Of a DNA stretch of 64,000 nt, positions 32,743 through 45,056 are shown one piece after another. Every line of letters begins with the position of its first letter. Position 1 is the stretch's first letter. The position numbers and the translations under genes are program-made. The notes below the pieces were generated by a model. That model saw nothing but the letters and a program-made list of their open reading frames with translations, was not told the DNA's origin and ran no database searches. Source of the DNA: Penium margaritaceum (taxonomy: Eukaryota; Streptophyta; Zygnematophyceae; Desmidiales; Peniaceae); NCBI GenBank assembly GCA_023375785.1, contig SZWC01004829.1:94047-158046 (forward strand), given 5' to 3'.

Positions 32743-34963
32743 ACGTCACAGAGCTCTCCCGACGGCACGACCAAGAAAAGAAAGGCAAAAGGTGACCAGC
32801 TCATGGAGGGCAAAAAGTACGCTGCGTGGAGGCTGTGACACGTCGCTGCACGTGGAACATACGCGCGGTTGTATCTTCGAAGCTGGGGGCGGTGAAACTG
32901 TCCCATGTCACAGAAGGCCATAGCTGCACCCCGACTATTGGCCGTGGGAGCCCTACCCGAACCACCAGGTGGATTGCACTGCACATATCTTCAGCAGTGG
33001 CGTGGGATCCGACTACACCTCCGGCCACGCTGAGAGCCATCACCAAGGAAGCCGCGGGGATTCAGGTGGCCAACGATACGCTCTATCGTGCAAGATAACT
33101 GGCCCAGGCACAACTCATGGGCGCACAGGTGAAATATTGGACTATGTTTCCACTGCTGTGTCAAGAGGTACGTTTTGCCGTCGGTCTCGCATTGCTCTTC
33201 ACCTATGTTCTTCCTTCCCTGATTCAAAATTCGAAAAACTTCAGCTTCGTGGGCGTGCAGCTGAAACGCGTTGATCCAGCAATGCATGAAGTGGCAAAGA
33301 TGGATGCACATAACAATTTCAAGTGGACGTTTGTGGCACTTGGGGTCACCCACCTTGGCTGGGACTACTCAAGGAGAATCATGACAATGGATGGCACCTA
33401 CCTCAAGAACGGCCACAAGCAAGTCATTGTCGTGCATTTTTTTTACGCGAACGACCAACCATGCCCCATGGCCTGGGCACTGATGTCTAATGAGAACGAG
33501 GAAACGTGGATGTGGTTCTGCGAGAATTTGGCATGAGCTTACCCCACAGCGTGTTTTGCAGGTGCAGTCATAGTGTTAGACAGAGAACCTGGCCTGGCAC
33601 AGGCTCTGGTAAGACACTTGTCCAGTGCTACCCACACTTTTTTTGCCTGGCATCTTTGGCGAAACATCCTGGAGAAGTTTGGCAAGAAGGTGGTCTACTG
33701 GGCCTAGAAGTGCGCACAGGCCCTCAACCACGAGCGGTTTCACCGAGCGTGACGTCACCTGCGAGCAGTCAGCAAACATGCAGTGAACTACCTCGTCTCA
33801 GGACGAGAGGGTAGGGTAGCATACCCCTAAAGAAGTGGACGTCATACATGTGCCCTGTTCCTAGGAGGGGCACATCACTAGCAACGCTTAAGAGTCGTTG
33901 AACGCCCGTCTAAAGTCCCTCCGCAAGCTCTACCCCTTCTACTGCTTCGTGCAAGTGTACTACTTTGCGCAGGGCATCATGTCATAGCACCGCAAACAGA
34001 TAGCCAACTGCAACGAGATTCTTCCCCGGGCTCCCACAAAATGCCTGCTTCACAGTTTCGCATTTGCACGCGACTAGGACATCATGATGGAGAGGCCGTC
34101 CACGGCAATGGTTTGTGGTCCAACGAATGACCGGCAGCACGTGGATCTCAACATGGGAAGTTGTGAGTATCGTCGGTGGCGCGAGTTCGGCCAGCCATGC
34201 CAGCATGCATGTGCCCACATAATGGAGGTGGGTGAAGACCCGACTGCGCACGTGAGCAGCGGGCAGACAGTGAGGTACTGGAGCCTCACCTACGGCAACC
34301 CCATGCCCTCACTCTCCGCCTCTGGACTCTATCAACTTGTCCCGTCTGGCTGGGGGCAACCAGGTCCGCGGCGGGGCAGTGGTCATCCCAGGAGTGCCTG
34401 AATGAAGCATGCGCCGCTTCGGAAACGAAACTTCATCTGCCCGAAGTGTGGCCGTAAGGGTCACACAAAGAAGAGGAGTCCCAACCCTGCTGCACCTCAG
34501 CCTCACAAAGCAGCAGCAGCGCTAAGAGCAGAACTGAAGCAGTAGCAACAGGAGAGGGTGCACGTGCAGAGAGAGAAGAAGGGGCAAAAAGCAAAGAAGG
34601 GGCAGCAACCAACGACAGTGACGCGTAAGACTACGACCCTGAAACAGAAACCAGGGATCCTCCAAAGACGAGGAGGTGGGTGAGGCAGCCGTAGAGGACT
34701 TCGACGACAACGTGTCTGACAATGGCAGTGAGGACTCCTTGGGGTATGCGACGAAGCCAGAGAAGCGACTGCTCACAGAGGAAGAGCACGACGCTGAAGG
34801 TGCCAGACGTATGGAGCAGTATGGTGCACTGGAACATGACGCATACGGTAACACAGGAGAAGAGGCGATAGAAGACGATGCAAGAGCAGAGCACACGGAT
34901 GGTGAAGCAAAGGAAGAGGTGGGGAGCTACGCAGTAAGAGGCATGGATGCACTTGGGATTTAA
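32743..34963 (+). pseudogene. MULE (Mutator-like) transposase, decayed
   Basis: The DDE domain is split over frames. 33117-33536 encodes RRIMTMDGTYLKNGHKQVIV and MAWALMSNENEETWMWFCEN, typical of MULE. It then continues with VIVLDREPGLAQALVRHLSS and THTFFAWHLWRNILEKFG. A damaged SWIM zinc finger follows at about 34140-34220 (WREFGQPCQHACAHI, with the first Cys pair incomplete). Then comes a CCHC knuckle ICPKCGRKGHTKKRS whose last Cys is Ser. A TAG interrupts a Gln-rich stretch near 34543, and an acidic tail is open at 34676-34963. MULE transposases excise and insert DNA. TGA and TAG stops at about 33534, 33705 and 33750 inactivate it. Confidence 0.8.
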
Positions 34964-36165
34964 GGTGATTTGTTTCCCATGCTCATGTGCGAAAGTTCAT
35001 GTGCACGTCTTGAATTCCTTTCAAGGCCATGAACACTCTGCTAAGAATAATGTCATGTCACTGTACAGGGGCACAGTGGACTGTTCGTTGGCCGAAGGCC
35101 GAGTCTGAAAGCACATCCAAGTCCTGGGCGAACGGTGTACTCCGCATGGCCAGTGGCCGGCCAGAATCTGTGATGATCAAGTTAGTGTGGTTGTGTTAGG
35201 GGTGGCTGTAAATCCTACGCCACTGTTTCCTTTGAAGAGTGTCAACTCAATTTCCTTCAAAAACTTTCCCAAGTCAACGTTCATGCTATGCTGAAAATGA
35301 AAGTGCGGACTTGCTTTAACCTCAACTTGTCATAGTAGTGTACTGAGGAAAACATGTTGGTTACTGTATTGACAGAGGTGTCCCATGATTCATTACAAAG
35401 TATAAAAGCATGGAACAAAGCCATTTGTACTTCTCTCAAACATTTCCACCAAGTATCAATGGAGTACACGCTATTCACAACAGCACTACCTATGGTCACT
35501 TTGTTTCTCTGAGGAGCTGGAACATGTTACTTGTTGTCGAGGTTGCAGACGGAATGGAGGCATTTAGAAGATAAGGTGTACTACAGCGTGTGCCCTGAAC
35601 CCTTTGACATGGGTGCTCTATCGGACTACACACTAGAAGAAGTATTCTACGATGCTCTTGAAGAAGTTGACGATGAGATGGTCATTAATCCCGATCGTGC
35701 ACAGGCTTCTGGCAGTTCTGTGCACTTGTGCCCCATGTGTGACATCATTGGTTGGATGCACATGGTACCCCCATGAGTGCAGCAGTGGATAGTAAACGGC
35801 AAGCCTGGTCCTTATGAGTGATGTTTAGGCTGCATAAAGTAGTATTGCAAACGTTATCCAAACCTTTGGTTGAAATCGTCTTTGAAATGGAGGGACACTG
35901 GGATTTGTGCTATAGATGCTTGCCATGTCAAAAGACACGAGGCACATGACGGCAATAAAGTGTACGAACATAAATGGGCTACCGGGTATAGGAAATATTC
36001 TATGATAGTTGCTTTTAACATTCCTACCCAGTAAAGTGAGAATGGGTACTACACACGTTTGTATGCACAGAATTACAACAGTCAAATTTCAGCTATGTCC
36101 AAAGTTGTTTTTCAATGAGACATAGATCCTTTGTGATTCATGTTCTGCCGCATTTTTCCATAAAA
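34964..36165. other. No gene recognised
   Basis: An 81-aa acidic plus frame (35531-35776; YTLEEVFYDALEEVDDEMV) is the only stretch with protein-like composition. It may be the tail of an unknown exon; no family is assigned. Confidence 0.35.
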
Positions 36166-36570
36166 AGATGAGGTACCTTTCACATGCGTGTACAATCAGA
36201 CCGCAAAACAACGACAATACCCTGCAGTTGAGGTATTAAATGCCATGAAAAAATTATAAATGTATTCGGTCCTGCACGTGCCTACATGGTCATAGTGTGA
36301 CGCACCATAGAGGACTGCCATGGTTGACATGGGTGCCCATTTGCCATGCCCAGAGTTGTTAGTGACCAAGACATACTTCTGCTATGTTTCATCATCCGCA
36401 GCACTCATTTCATACGGATGTGTTGGACCTTTCATATGTGTGTTAAATGAGACTGCAAAGGTACAAGAATACCCGGGATATGAGATGTAGAATGTCATGA
36501 AAAAATAAACAATGTACCCAGTCGTTTGCTAGCCTATGTGGTTCTGAGTCTAGCACACCATAGAGGATAT
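36166..36570. repeat. Imperfect tandem duplication, unit about 255 bases
   Basis: The blocks gacctttcatatgtgtgt / cctttcacatgcgtgt, atgtcatgaaaaaataaac / atgccatgaaaaaattataa and caccatagagga recur in the same order 250-260 bases apart. Confidence 0.6.
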
Positions 36571-37184
36571 GGATGGACCCAGGGCAGCCAGTGTGGTGGG
36601 CACCAGATAGGACGGCAATGTGGCATCTTCACACACATGATGTTGCACATGTCAAGTGGATCACTTGGAGGGGGCCCCAAGTTCTTGGAGTCCCAGACGC
36701 TCTTGATGTTGTTCCACACGACCCATGCATCTAGCTGATCCATGCGGGGGCGTGGAGGAAGGATTTCTCCCCATGGACCAAAGTGAGCTCCATCCCACAA
36801 CTGGAGCGGTGGCATGGGACGACCTCGGAGCTTCAGAGGATCCTGGGAATACATGTTTCCACATGAAAACTGTGCCAATGCGAAGATGTACAAAACGCAG
36901 AAGTCGTTACTCATAAAGTTCCGAAGAAGCAGTGGTTCATGATTCAAACGCGTCTTGTACATTGTCCATCCTGTCAAACGTTTCCCGGTCTACAATCTCG
37001 CACACCACAATGGGTCCAGATGGACCCATGGCTGCCAGTGAGGTCGGCACCATGCAGGACGACGATGCGGCGGTTTCACACCCATGAGCCAGCACATGTT
37101 GTATGGGTCAGCAGGACATGGGCTGAGACTATTTGAGTCCCACATGCGCTTGATGTTAGCCCATGCGACCCACGCATCATACAG
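36546..37184 (-). pseudogene. Unknown coding-like module present twice in tandem
   Basis: Minus-strand segments 37184-36993 and 36734-36546 encode related peptides of about 63 residues. One begins DAWVAWANIKRMWDS and ends HWQPWVHLDPLWCARL. The other begins DAWVVWNNIKSVWDS and ends HWLPWVHPYPLWCARL. By eye 41 of 62 positions agree, and many Trp, Cys, His and Pro are kept. Upstream of each lies a similar RP-PP-W segment. The unit spacing is about 450 bases. The family is not recognised. It could be tandem exons or a duplicated gene fragment. Confidence 0.4.
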
Positions 37185-38064
37185 GTCCATGTGGCATGCA
37201 TCATTGACATCTCCTGCCCATTTCTCTGGCGGCGGCAATGGACGAACCTTCAGCAACAAGTGGTGCGAGGACGTCATGGCCGGGTATCGAATTTAACATA
37301 CTGATCGTCAAACTTGCAAGTGCTGGGCACTTAAAGTATGAACTACAAATTTCAGCTTGGTTTATGCTACAGTTGGGCTTCTGCACGTTTTCGACTACGT
37401 CAGATCATATGTGGACGTCGTCAGCGAGCTGGCGGTTGGCATGGTGTCTTGTCAGCGTCGATGACGAGGACGTGCTCGGCTGTCACTAGCGGCGCGATGC
37501 CAATCATTGGCAACATATCCGATGACACGTATGTAACGCCTTTACGCACACATAGCATAGATGCAAATGGTGCACAAATTTGCAATATTTTATGTCAAAC
37601 TTAGACCCAATACTACATGGTTTGTGAACAGAATATTTGTAAGAATATGCGTCTTCTGAACCTCCACCGGTGGTTTGGACATGTACCGGCGCTTGGGGAC
37701 GTGGGTCCCGCTCCTTCACTATTCACGTGTGAACGAATAGTGCATGGGTTACGGAGCTATTAATTTCAGTCAATTCCCGGATGAGTAATTTTTTTGAACT
37801 CATGGGGGGCCAGTTGCTCGCTCGGCGTTGATACCTGCGTTATTTCCTGCGGTCCATTGAAACCTGCGTTTTATTGTTTGCGACTTTGGCATATCAGTGA
37901 TATAGTTCCAAAAAGTGGGTATATTGTGACCTTGGATATATGGTCACACCCTCGTAAATTTTCCCTTGTAGTTTGCGTAGCGCTCCGGTTGAAGGAAGGG
38001 GGAGGGCTAATTTTTCGTTTAGGCTATTTGCGCTCCCCTGCACCGCGCGTAACGAAATACAGTC
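37185..38064. other. No gene recognised
   Basis: Only short frames. A small inverted repeat, cactattc...gaatagtg, lies at about 37716-37741. Confidence 0.4.
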
Positions 38065-38445
38065 TGAACTGCCACTACACTGAACATTTCAGCACCGCAC
38101 AGTTCGTATGGGCCATGGAGCCTTTGTACCACACCGAACCTCTCAATGAGTCATTATTGCAAGCATCCGAAATCGACTGCTGAAACTGACAGGTCGAGAT
38201 TTTGTCCGGTTTTTACTCCTCGGCGAGATTCTTCCCCTGCGCCTCGGCCCGTTGAAGTCATCAACCAGCTTCAGCCACATGCGTACGAATCTGTTGGATG
38301 GTGCAAATTGTTGTTTCAACCAGAGGCGTTCGGCGCTTTGTCAATGCCAGTATGTGCGTCAAATTTAAGCCACAGAAATTTTGCGCGACAGGGGCGGCAA
38401 GAGCTGACCCTGTCGTGCGGAAGTTGGTGTTGGCACCATTGGAGT
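38065..38445 (+). promoter_or_regulatory. Orphan copy of the dirigent copy A upstream module
   Basis: Matches 7585-7889 / 8490-8756 from ctgaacatttcagcaccgca to caccattgg (shared blocks gggccatggagcc, gcatccgaaatcgactgctg, caggtcgagattttgtc, caaccagaggcgttcg, atgcgtcaaatttaagcc-like). No dirigent exon follows. It may be a duplicated promoter, or a repeat that happens to lie before copy A. Confidence 0.55.
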
Positions 38446-38473
38446 GCGTTGTACTATTTATAATCGTGAGGCA

Positions 38474-38516
38474 GCTCACCAGGATCTCCGCGCCGTGCGC
38501 GGAGATCCTGGTGAGC
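38474..38516. repeat. Perfect hairpin, 20-bp arms, 3-base loop
   Basis: gctcaccaggatctccgcgc, loop cgt, then its exact reverse complement. It stands 30 bases after the orphan upstream module ends. A stem of this length without a mismatch is unusual and may be recent. It could serve as a structured RNA or be an inverted duplication scar. Confidence 0.9.
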
Positions 38517-39287
38517 AATCTTGAAAGACGTTGAAAGCGACAAACGCTGCAGTTGAATGCAACGCGCGACGCGTAATGTCACGCACGTCTACAAATTACC
38601 TCCAAAATTTTAGAGCGGCGGTCCGGAACGGACGGAAATGAGAAAATCCATCCTGTGAACGAGATGGAAACGCCTAGTCGGTTAATCCAGCGACATAACA
38701 GAAATAGGCCTTTTCTGTATGGCTGAAAGAAATGTGTTGTCGTCATTCGATGTACAATGTTCATATCGAACATGGAAGTGAAATTGACGAATTGTTGTAG
38801 ATGTTTTTGACTTGTATGAAAGGGATATTTTCATGACCTGAACGAAAGTGGAACTGGGGTTTCATTTACCGAACAGTGATTCACATGAAGGCGGCGAGGT
38901 GAAAAATTTGTTCTCGTCAATGGATGAAGAACGTCCATATCGGACATGACATTGACATTACCATGCATATTCACAACAGAGTAAAATTCCATTCAATACA
39001 TTGAAACTGAATGTACCTTTTTGTGACGAAAAAGGAATTGACATGATAACGACAAAACAGCAATACCATGCTTCACGGACTGCTTCAATGTTTTGTTCTT
39101 GTACATGCAGTAATAAAGTTTTGTGTTTCAGGTGACAAGAATGACTTTTTCGATTTTTGTTCCTTATTTTTGTCGAGTGATTGTACCTTGTCATATGAAG
39201 ACAACCAATGCAATCGAACCCGATCAAAGAGGGATATCGTTATGAAATGAAAGGAAATCAGAGGAAATTGGCCGATGATGTGTGATT
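38517..39287. other. No gene recognised
   Basis: AT-rich DNA with short frames only, ending where the 166-bp satellite starts. Confidence 0.45.
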
Positions 39288-42200
39288 CTAAGGCTAGTAG
39301 AAGAATTTTTCGGCTCGTCGATCTATTTCCGATTGAGCCTGATTCCGCCGATTCCACCGGAAAAATGGTGGGTGCGCACACAGCACTGCACCTAGGGGCT
39401 GCGAAACTACAGGGAGTCTCATCAAAGCAAAATCACAGTGTAAAAGGGCTTGCCTAAGGCTAGTAGAAGAATTTTACGGCTCGTCGATTTGTTACCGATT
39501 GAGCCTGATTCCGCCGATTCCACCAGAAAAATGGTGGGTGCGCACACAGAACTGCACCTAGGGGCTGCGAAACCACAGGGAGTCTCATCAAAGAAAAAGC
39601 ACAGTGTAAAAGGGCTTGCCTAAGGCTCGTAGAAGAATTTTACGGCTCGTCGATCTGTTTTCGATTGAGCCTGATTCCGCTGATTCCACCGGAAAATAGG
39701 TGGGTGCGCACACAGCACTGCACCTAGGGACTGCGAAACCACAGGGAGTCTCATCAAAGCAAAAGCACAGTGTAAAAGGGCTTGCCTAAGGCTAGTAGAA
39801 GAATTTTATGGCTCGTCGATCTGTTTCCGATTGAGCCTGATTCCGCCGATTCCACCGGAAAAATGGTGGGTGCGCACAGAGCACTGCACCTAGGGGCTGC
39901 TAAAACCACAGGGATTCTCATCAAATCAAAAGCACAGTGTAAAAGGGCTTTCCTAAGGCTAGTAGAAGAATTTTACGGCTCTTCAATCTGTTTCCGATTG
40001 AGCCTGATTCCGCCGATTCCACCGGAAAAATGGTGGGTGCGCACACAGCACTGCACCTAGGGGCTTCGAAACCACAGGTAGTCTCATCAAAGCAAAAGCA
40101 CAGTGTAAAAGGGCTTGCCTAAGGCTAGTAGAAGAATTTTACGGCTTGTCGATTTGTATCCGATTGAGCCTGATTCCGCCGATTGCACCAGAAAAATGGT
40201 GGGTGCGCACACAGCACTACACCTAGGGGCTGCGAAATCACAGGGAGTCTCATCAAAGTAAAAGCACAATGTAAAAGGGCTTGCCTAAGGCTAGTAGAAG
40301 AATTTTACGGCTCGTTGATCTGTTTCCGATTGAGCCTGATTCGCCGATTCCACCGGAAAAATGGTGGGTGCGCACACAGCACTGCACCTAGGGGCTGCGA
40401 AACCACAGGTAGTCTCATCAAAGCAAAAGCACAGTGTAAAAGGGCTTGCCTCAGGCTAGTAGAAGAATTTTACGGCTCGTTGATCTGTTTCCGATTGAGC
40501 CTGATTCCGCTGATTCCACCGGAAAAATGGTGGGTGCGCACACAGCACTGCACCTAGGGGCTGCAAAACCACAGGGAGTCTCATCAAACCAAAAGCACAG
40601 TGTAAAAGGAATTGCCTAAGGCTAGTAGAAGAATTTTACGGCTCGTCGATCTGTTTCCGATTGAGCCTGATTCCGCCTATTCCACCGGAAAAATAGGTGG
40701 GTGCGCACACAACAGTGCACCTAGGGGCTGCGAAACCACAGGGAGTCTCATCAAAGCAAAAGCACAGTGTAAAAGGGCTTGCCTAAGGCTAGTAGAAAAA
40801 TTTTACGGCTCGTCGATCTGTTTCCGATTGAGCCTGATTCCGCCGATTCCACCAAAAAAATGGTGGGTGCGCACACAACACTGCACCTAGGGGATGCGAA
40901 ACCACAGGGAGTCTCATCAAAGCAAAAGCATAGTGTAAAAGGGCTTGCCTAAGGGTAATAGAAGAATTTTACGGCTCGTCGATCTGTTTCCGATTCAGCC
41001 TGATTCCGCCCATTCTACCGCAAAAATGGTGGGTGCGCACATAGCACTGCACCTAGGGGCTGCGAAACCACAAGGAGTCTCATCAAAACAAAAGCACAGT
41101 GTAAAAGGGCTTGCCTAAGGCTAGTAGAAGAATTTTACGGCTCGTCGATCTCTTTCCGATAGAGCCTGATTCCGTCGATTCCACCGGAAAAATGGTGGGT
41201 GCGCACACAGCACTACTCCTAGGGGCTGCGAAACCACACGGAGTCTCATCAAAGCAAAAGCACAGTGTAAAAGGGCTTGCGTAAGGCTAGTAGAAGAATT
41301 TTATGGCTCGTCGATCTGTTTCCGATTGAGCCTGATTCTGCTGATTCCACCGGAAAAATGGTGGGTGCGCACACAACACTGCACCTAGGGGCTGCGAAAC
41401 CACAGGGAGTCTCATCAAAGCAAAAGCACAGTGTAAAGGGCTTGTGTAAGGCTAGTAGAAGAATTTTACGGCTCGTTGATCTGTTTCCAATTGAGCCTGA
41501 TTCCGCCGATTCCACCAGAAAAATGGTGGGTGCGCACACAGCACTGCACCTAGGGGCTGCGAAACCACAGGGAGTCTCATCAAAGCAAAAGCACAGTGTA
41601 AAAGGGCTTGCCTAAGGCTAGTAGAAGAATTTTACAGCTCGTCAATCTGTTTCCGATTGAGCCTGATTCCGCCGATTCCACCGGAAAGTTGATGGGTGCG
41701 CACACAGCACTGCACCTAGGGGCTGCGAAACCACAGGGAGTCTCATCAAAGCAAAAGCACAGTGTAAAAGGGCTTGCCTAAGGCTAGTAGAAGAATTTTA
41801 CGGCTCGTCGATCTGTTTCCGATTGAGCCTGATTCCGCCGATTCCACCGGAAAGTTGATGGGTGCGCACACAGCACTGCACCTAGGGGCTGCGAAACCAA
41901 AGGGAGTCTCATCAAAGCAAAAGCACAGTGTAAAAGGGCTTGCCTAAGACCAGTAGAAGAATTTTACGGCTCGTTGATCTGTTTCCGATTGAGCCTGATT
42001 CCGCCGATTCCACCGGGAAAATGGTGGGTGCGCACACGGCACTGCACCTAGGGGCTGCGAAACCACAGGGAGTCTCATCAAAGCAAAAGCATAGTGTAAA
42101 AGGGCTTGCCTCAGGCAAGTAGAAGAATTTTACGGCTCGTCGATCTGTTTCCGATTGAGCCTGATTCCGCCGATTCCACCGGAAAAATGGTGGGTGCGCA

Positions 42201-44208
42201 CACAGCACTGCACCTAGGGGCTGCGAAACCACAGGGAGTCTCATCAAAGCAAAAGCACAGTGTAAAAGGGCTTGCCTAAGGCTAGTAGAAGAATTTTACA
42301 GCTCGTCAATCTGTTTCCGATTGAGCCTGATTCCGCCTATTCCACCGGAAAAATGGTGGGTGCGCACACAACACTGCACCTAGGGGCTGCGAAACCACAG
42401 GGAGTCTCATCAAAGCAAAAGCACAGTGTAAAAGGGCTTGCCTAAGGCTAGTAGAAGAATTTTACGGCTCGTCGATCTGTTTCCGATTGAGCCTGATTCC
42501 GCCGATTCCACCGGAAAGTTGATGGGTGCGCACACAGCACTGCACCTAGGGGCTGCGAAACCAAAGGGAGTCTCATCAAAGCAAAAGCACAGTGTAAAAG
42601 GGCTTGCCTAAGACTAGTAGAAGAATTTTACGGCTCGTCGATCTGTTTCCGATTGAGCCTGATTCCGCCGATTCTATCGGAAAAATGGTGGGTGCGCACA
42701 TAGCACTGCACCTAGGGGCTGCAAAACCACACGGAGTCTCATCAAAGCAAAAGCACAGTGTAAAAGGGCTTGCCTAAGGCTAGTAGAAGAATTTTACGGC
42801 TCGTTGATCTGTTTCCGATTGAGTCTGATTCTGTCGATTCCACCGGAAAAATGGTGGGTGCGCACACAGCACTGCACCTAGGGACTGCGAAACCACAGGG
42901 GGTCTCATCAAAGCAAAAGCACAGTGTAAAAGGGCTTGCCTAAGGCTAGTAGAAGAATTTTATGGCTCGGCGATTTGTTTCCGATTGAGCCTGATTCTGC
43001 CGATTCCACCGGAAAAATGGTGGGTGATTACACAGCACTACACCTATGGGCTGCGAAACCACAGGGAGTCTCATCAAAGCAAAAGTACACTGTAAAAGGG
43101 CTTGCCTAAGGCTAGTAGAAGAATTTTACGGCTCGTCGATCTGTTTCCGATTGAGCCTGATTCCGCCGATTCCACCGGAAAAATGGTGGGTGCGCACACA
43201 TCACTGCACCTAGGGGCTACGAAACCACAGGGAGTCTCATCAAAGCAAAAGCACAATGTAAAAGGGCTTGCCTAAGGCTAGTAGAAGAATTTTACGGCTT
43301 GTCGATCTGTTTCCGATTGAGCCTGATTTCGCCGATTCCACCGGAAAATTGGTGGGTGCGCACATAGCACTGCACCTAGGGGGTGCGAAACCACAGGGAG
43401 TCTCATCAAAGCAAAAGCACAGTGTAAAAGGGCTTGCCTAAGGCTAGTAGAAGAATTTTACGGCTTGTCGATCTGTTTCCGATTGAGCCTGATTTTGCCG
43501 ATTCCACCGGAAAATTGGTGGGTGCGCACATAGCACTGCACCTAGGGGGTGCGAAACCATAGGGAGTCTCATCAAAGCAAAAGCACAGTGTAAAAGGGCT
43601 TGCCTAAGGCTAGTAGAAGAATTTTATGGCTCGTCGATCTGTTTCTGATTGAGCCTGATTGCGCCGATTCCACCGGAAAAATGGTGGGTGCGCACACAAC
43701 ACTACACCTAGGGGCTGCAAAACCACGGGGAGTCTCATGAAGGCAAAAGCACAGTGTAAAAGGGCTTGCCTAAGGCTTGTAGAAGAATTTTACGGCTCGT
43801 TGATCTGTTTCCGATTGAGCCTGATTCCGCCGATTCTACCAAAAAAATGATAGGTGCGCACACAGCACTGCACCTAGGGGCTGCGAAACCACAGGGAGTC
43901 TCATCAAAGCAAAAGCACAGTGTAAAAGGGCTTTCCTAAGGCTAGTAGAATAATTTTACGGCTCGTCGATCTGTTTCCGATTGAGCCTGATACCGCTGAT
44001 TCCATCGAAAAAATGGTGGGTGCGTACATAGCACTGCACCTAGGGGCTGCGAAACCACAGGGAGTCTCATCAAAGCAAAAGCACAGTGTAAAAGGGCTTG
44101 CCTAAGGCTAGTAGAAGAATTTTACGGCTCGTCGATCTGTTTGTGATTGAGCCCGATTCCGCCGATTCCACCAGAAAAATGGTAGGTGCGCACACAGCAC
44201 TGCACCTA
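39288..44208. repeat. 166-bp satellite, about 29-30 tandem monomers
   Basis: The aggctagtagaagaatttta start recurs at 39291, 39457, 39623, 39789 and 39956 and so on. Each monomer holds the block gtttccgattgagcctgatt, a perfect GTGCGCAC palindrome, cactgcacctaggggctgcg and ggagtctcatcaaagc. Monomers differ by scattered point changes and by a subtype with gaaagttgatggg in place of gaaaaatggtggg (41680-41860, 42510). The last monomer is cut within cacctag and joins CCTGC repeats. Short frames inside it (MCAPTIF... on minus) are shadows. The monomer length is close to one nucleosome, as in many centromeric satellites. Confidence 0.95.
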
Positions 44209-44770
44209 GCCCTGCCCTGCCTTCTAGCCTTGCCTTGCCTTATACCCCTGCCCTCCCTCATCTAATTCATAACCTTGCCCTGCATGATAACCCTGCCCTG
44301 CCTTGCCTTATATCCGTGCCGTGCCCTGTCTTGGACCTTGCCCTGCCCTGCACTGTAACCCTGCCATATAACACTGCCCTGCCCTGCCTTCTAACCCTGC
44401 CCTGCCTTGCCTTATATCCGTGCCGTGCCCTGTCTTGGACCTTGCCCTGCCCTGCACTGTAACCCTGCCATATAACACTGCCCTGCCCTGCCTTCTAACC
44501 CTGCCCTGCACTGCTTTACAACCCTGCCCTGCCCTGCCCCGCCTTGGACCTTGCCCTGCCCTGCAGTGTAACCCTGCCATATAACAGTGCCCTGCCCTGC
44601 CTTCTAACCCTGCCCTGCCCTGCTTTACAACCCTGCCCTGCCCTGCCCTGGCTTGGACCTTGCCCTGCCCTGCATTGTAACCCTGCCATATAACACTGCC
44701 CTGCCCTGCCTTATATCCCTGCCCTGCCCTGCCTTATGAACAAGCCCTACCATGCCACATGGCCCTGCCC
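44209..44770. repeat. CCTGC-rich repeat with a higher-order unit of about 118 bases
   Basis: ccctgccctgcc strings are mixed with variant words (ccatataacactgccc, ttatatccgtgccgtg, cttggaccttgcc) that recur in order about every 116-118 bases at 44290-44700. A small related tract reappears at 47430-47500, on the other side of the Harbinger region. Confidence 0.85.
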
Positions 44771-45056
44771 TGCCTTTCTAAGCTGGACACTGTTTTGTCC
44801 TTATGTGACGTACATTGTGCAAAATGTCTGTTCAGGTCAATTGTACTAAGGCGCACACGATCTTGTGTTCACGAGAATGCATGCTCAATACAAGAGATCA
44901 AGCAGGCAGGGCAGGCATGGCAGGCATGGCAGGCATGTCAAGCAGGACAGACAGGGTAGAGCAAGCTAAAGGACATCTTTTAACCATGCAAATATTTAAC
45001 CATGCATGGTCTCTAGAGACTGTCTGTAATACATTGCAGATGAACAACCCATGCAA
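44771..45056. other. No gene; short GGCAGGCAT repeats
   Basis: Holds a small aggcatggc tandem (about 44905-44940). It may be the 3' end of the Harbinger element; no terminal inverted repeat was identified. Confidence 0.4.

Noticed and set aside
40183-41615. Short frames inside the 166-bp satellite (such as MCAPTIF and MPKASRRIL)
   Set aside because: They recur with the monomer, are broken in most copies and have no start or domain evidence.
39288-44208. CRISPR-like array (regular repeats)
   Set aside because: The repeats are head-to-tail 166-bp monomers without unique spacers, and the DNA is eukaryotic.
44209-44770. Telomere-like repeat (aaccctg words)
   Set aside because: The words are CCTGC-based with variable inserts and do not match CCCTAAA or other plant telomere units.
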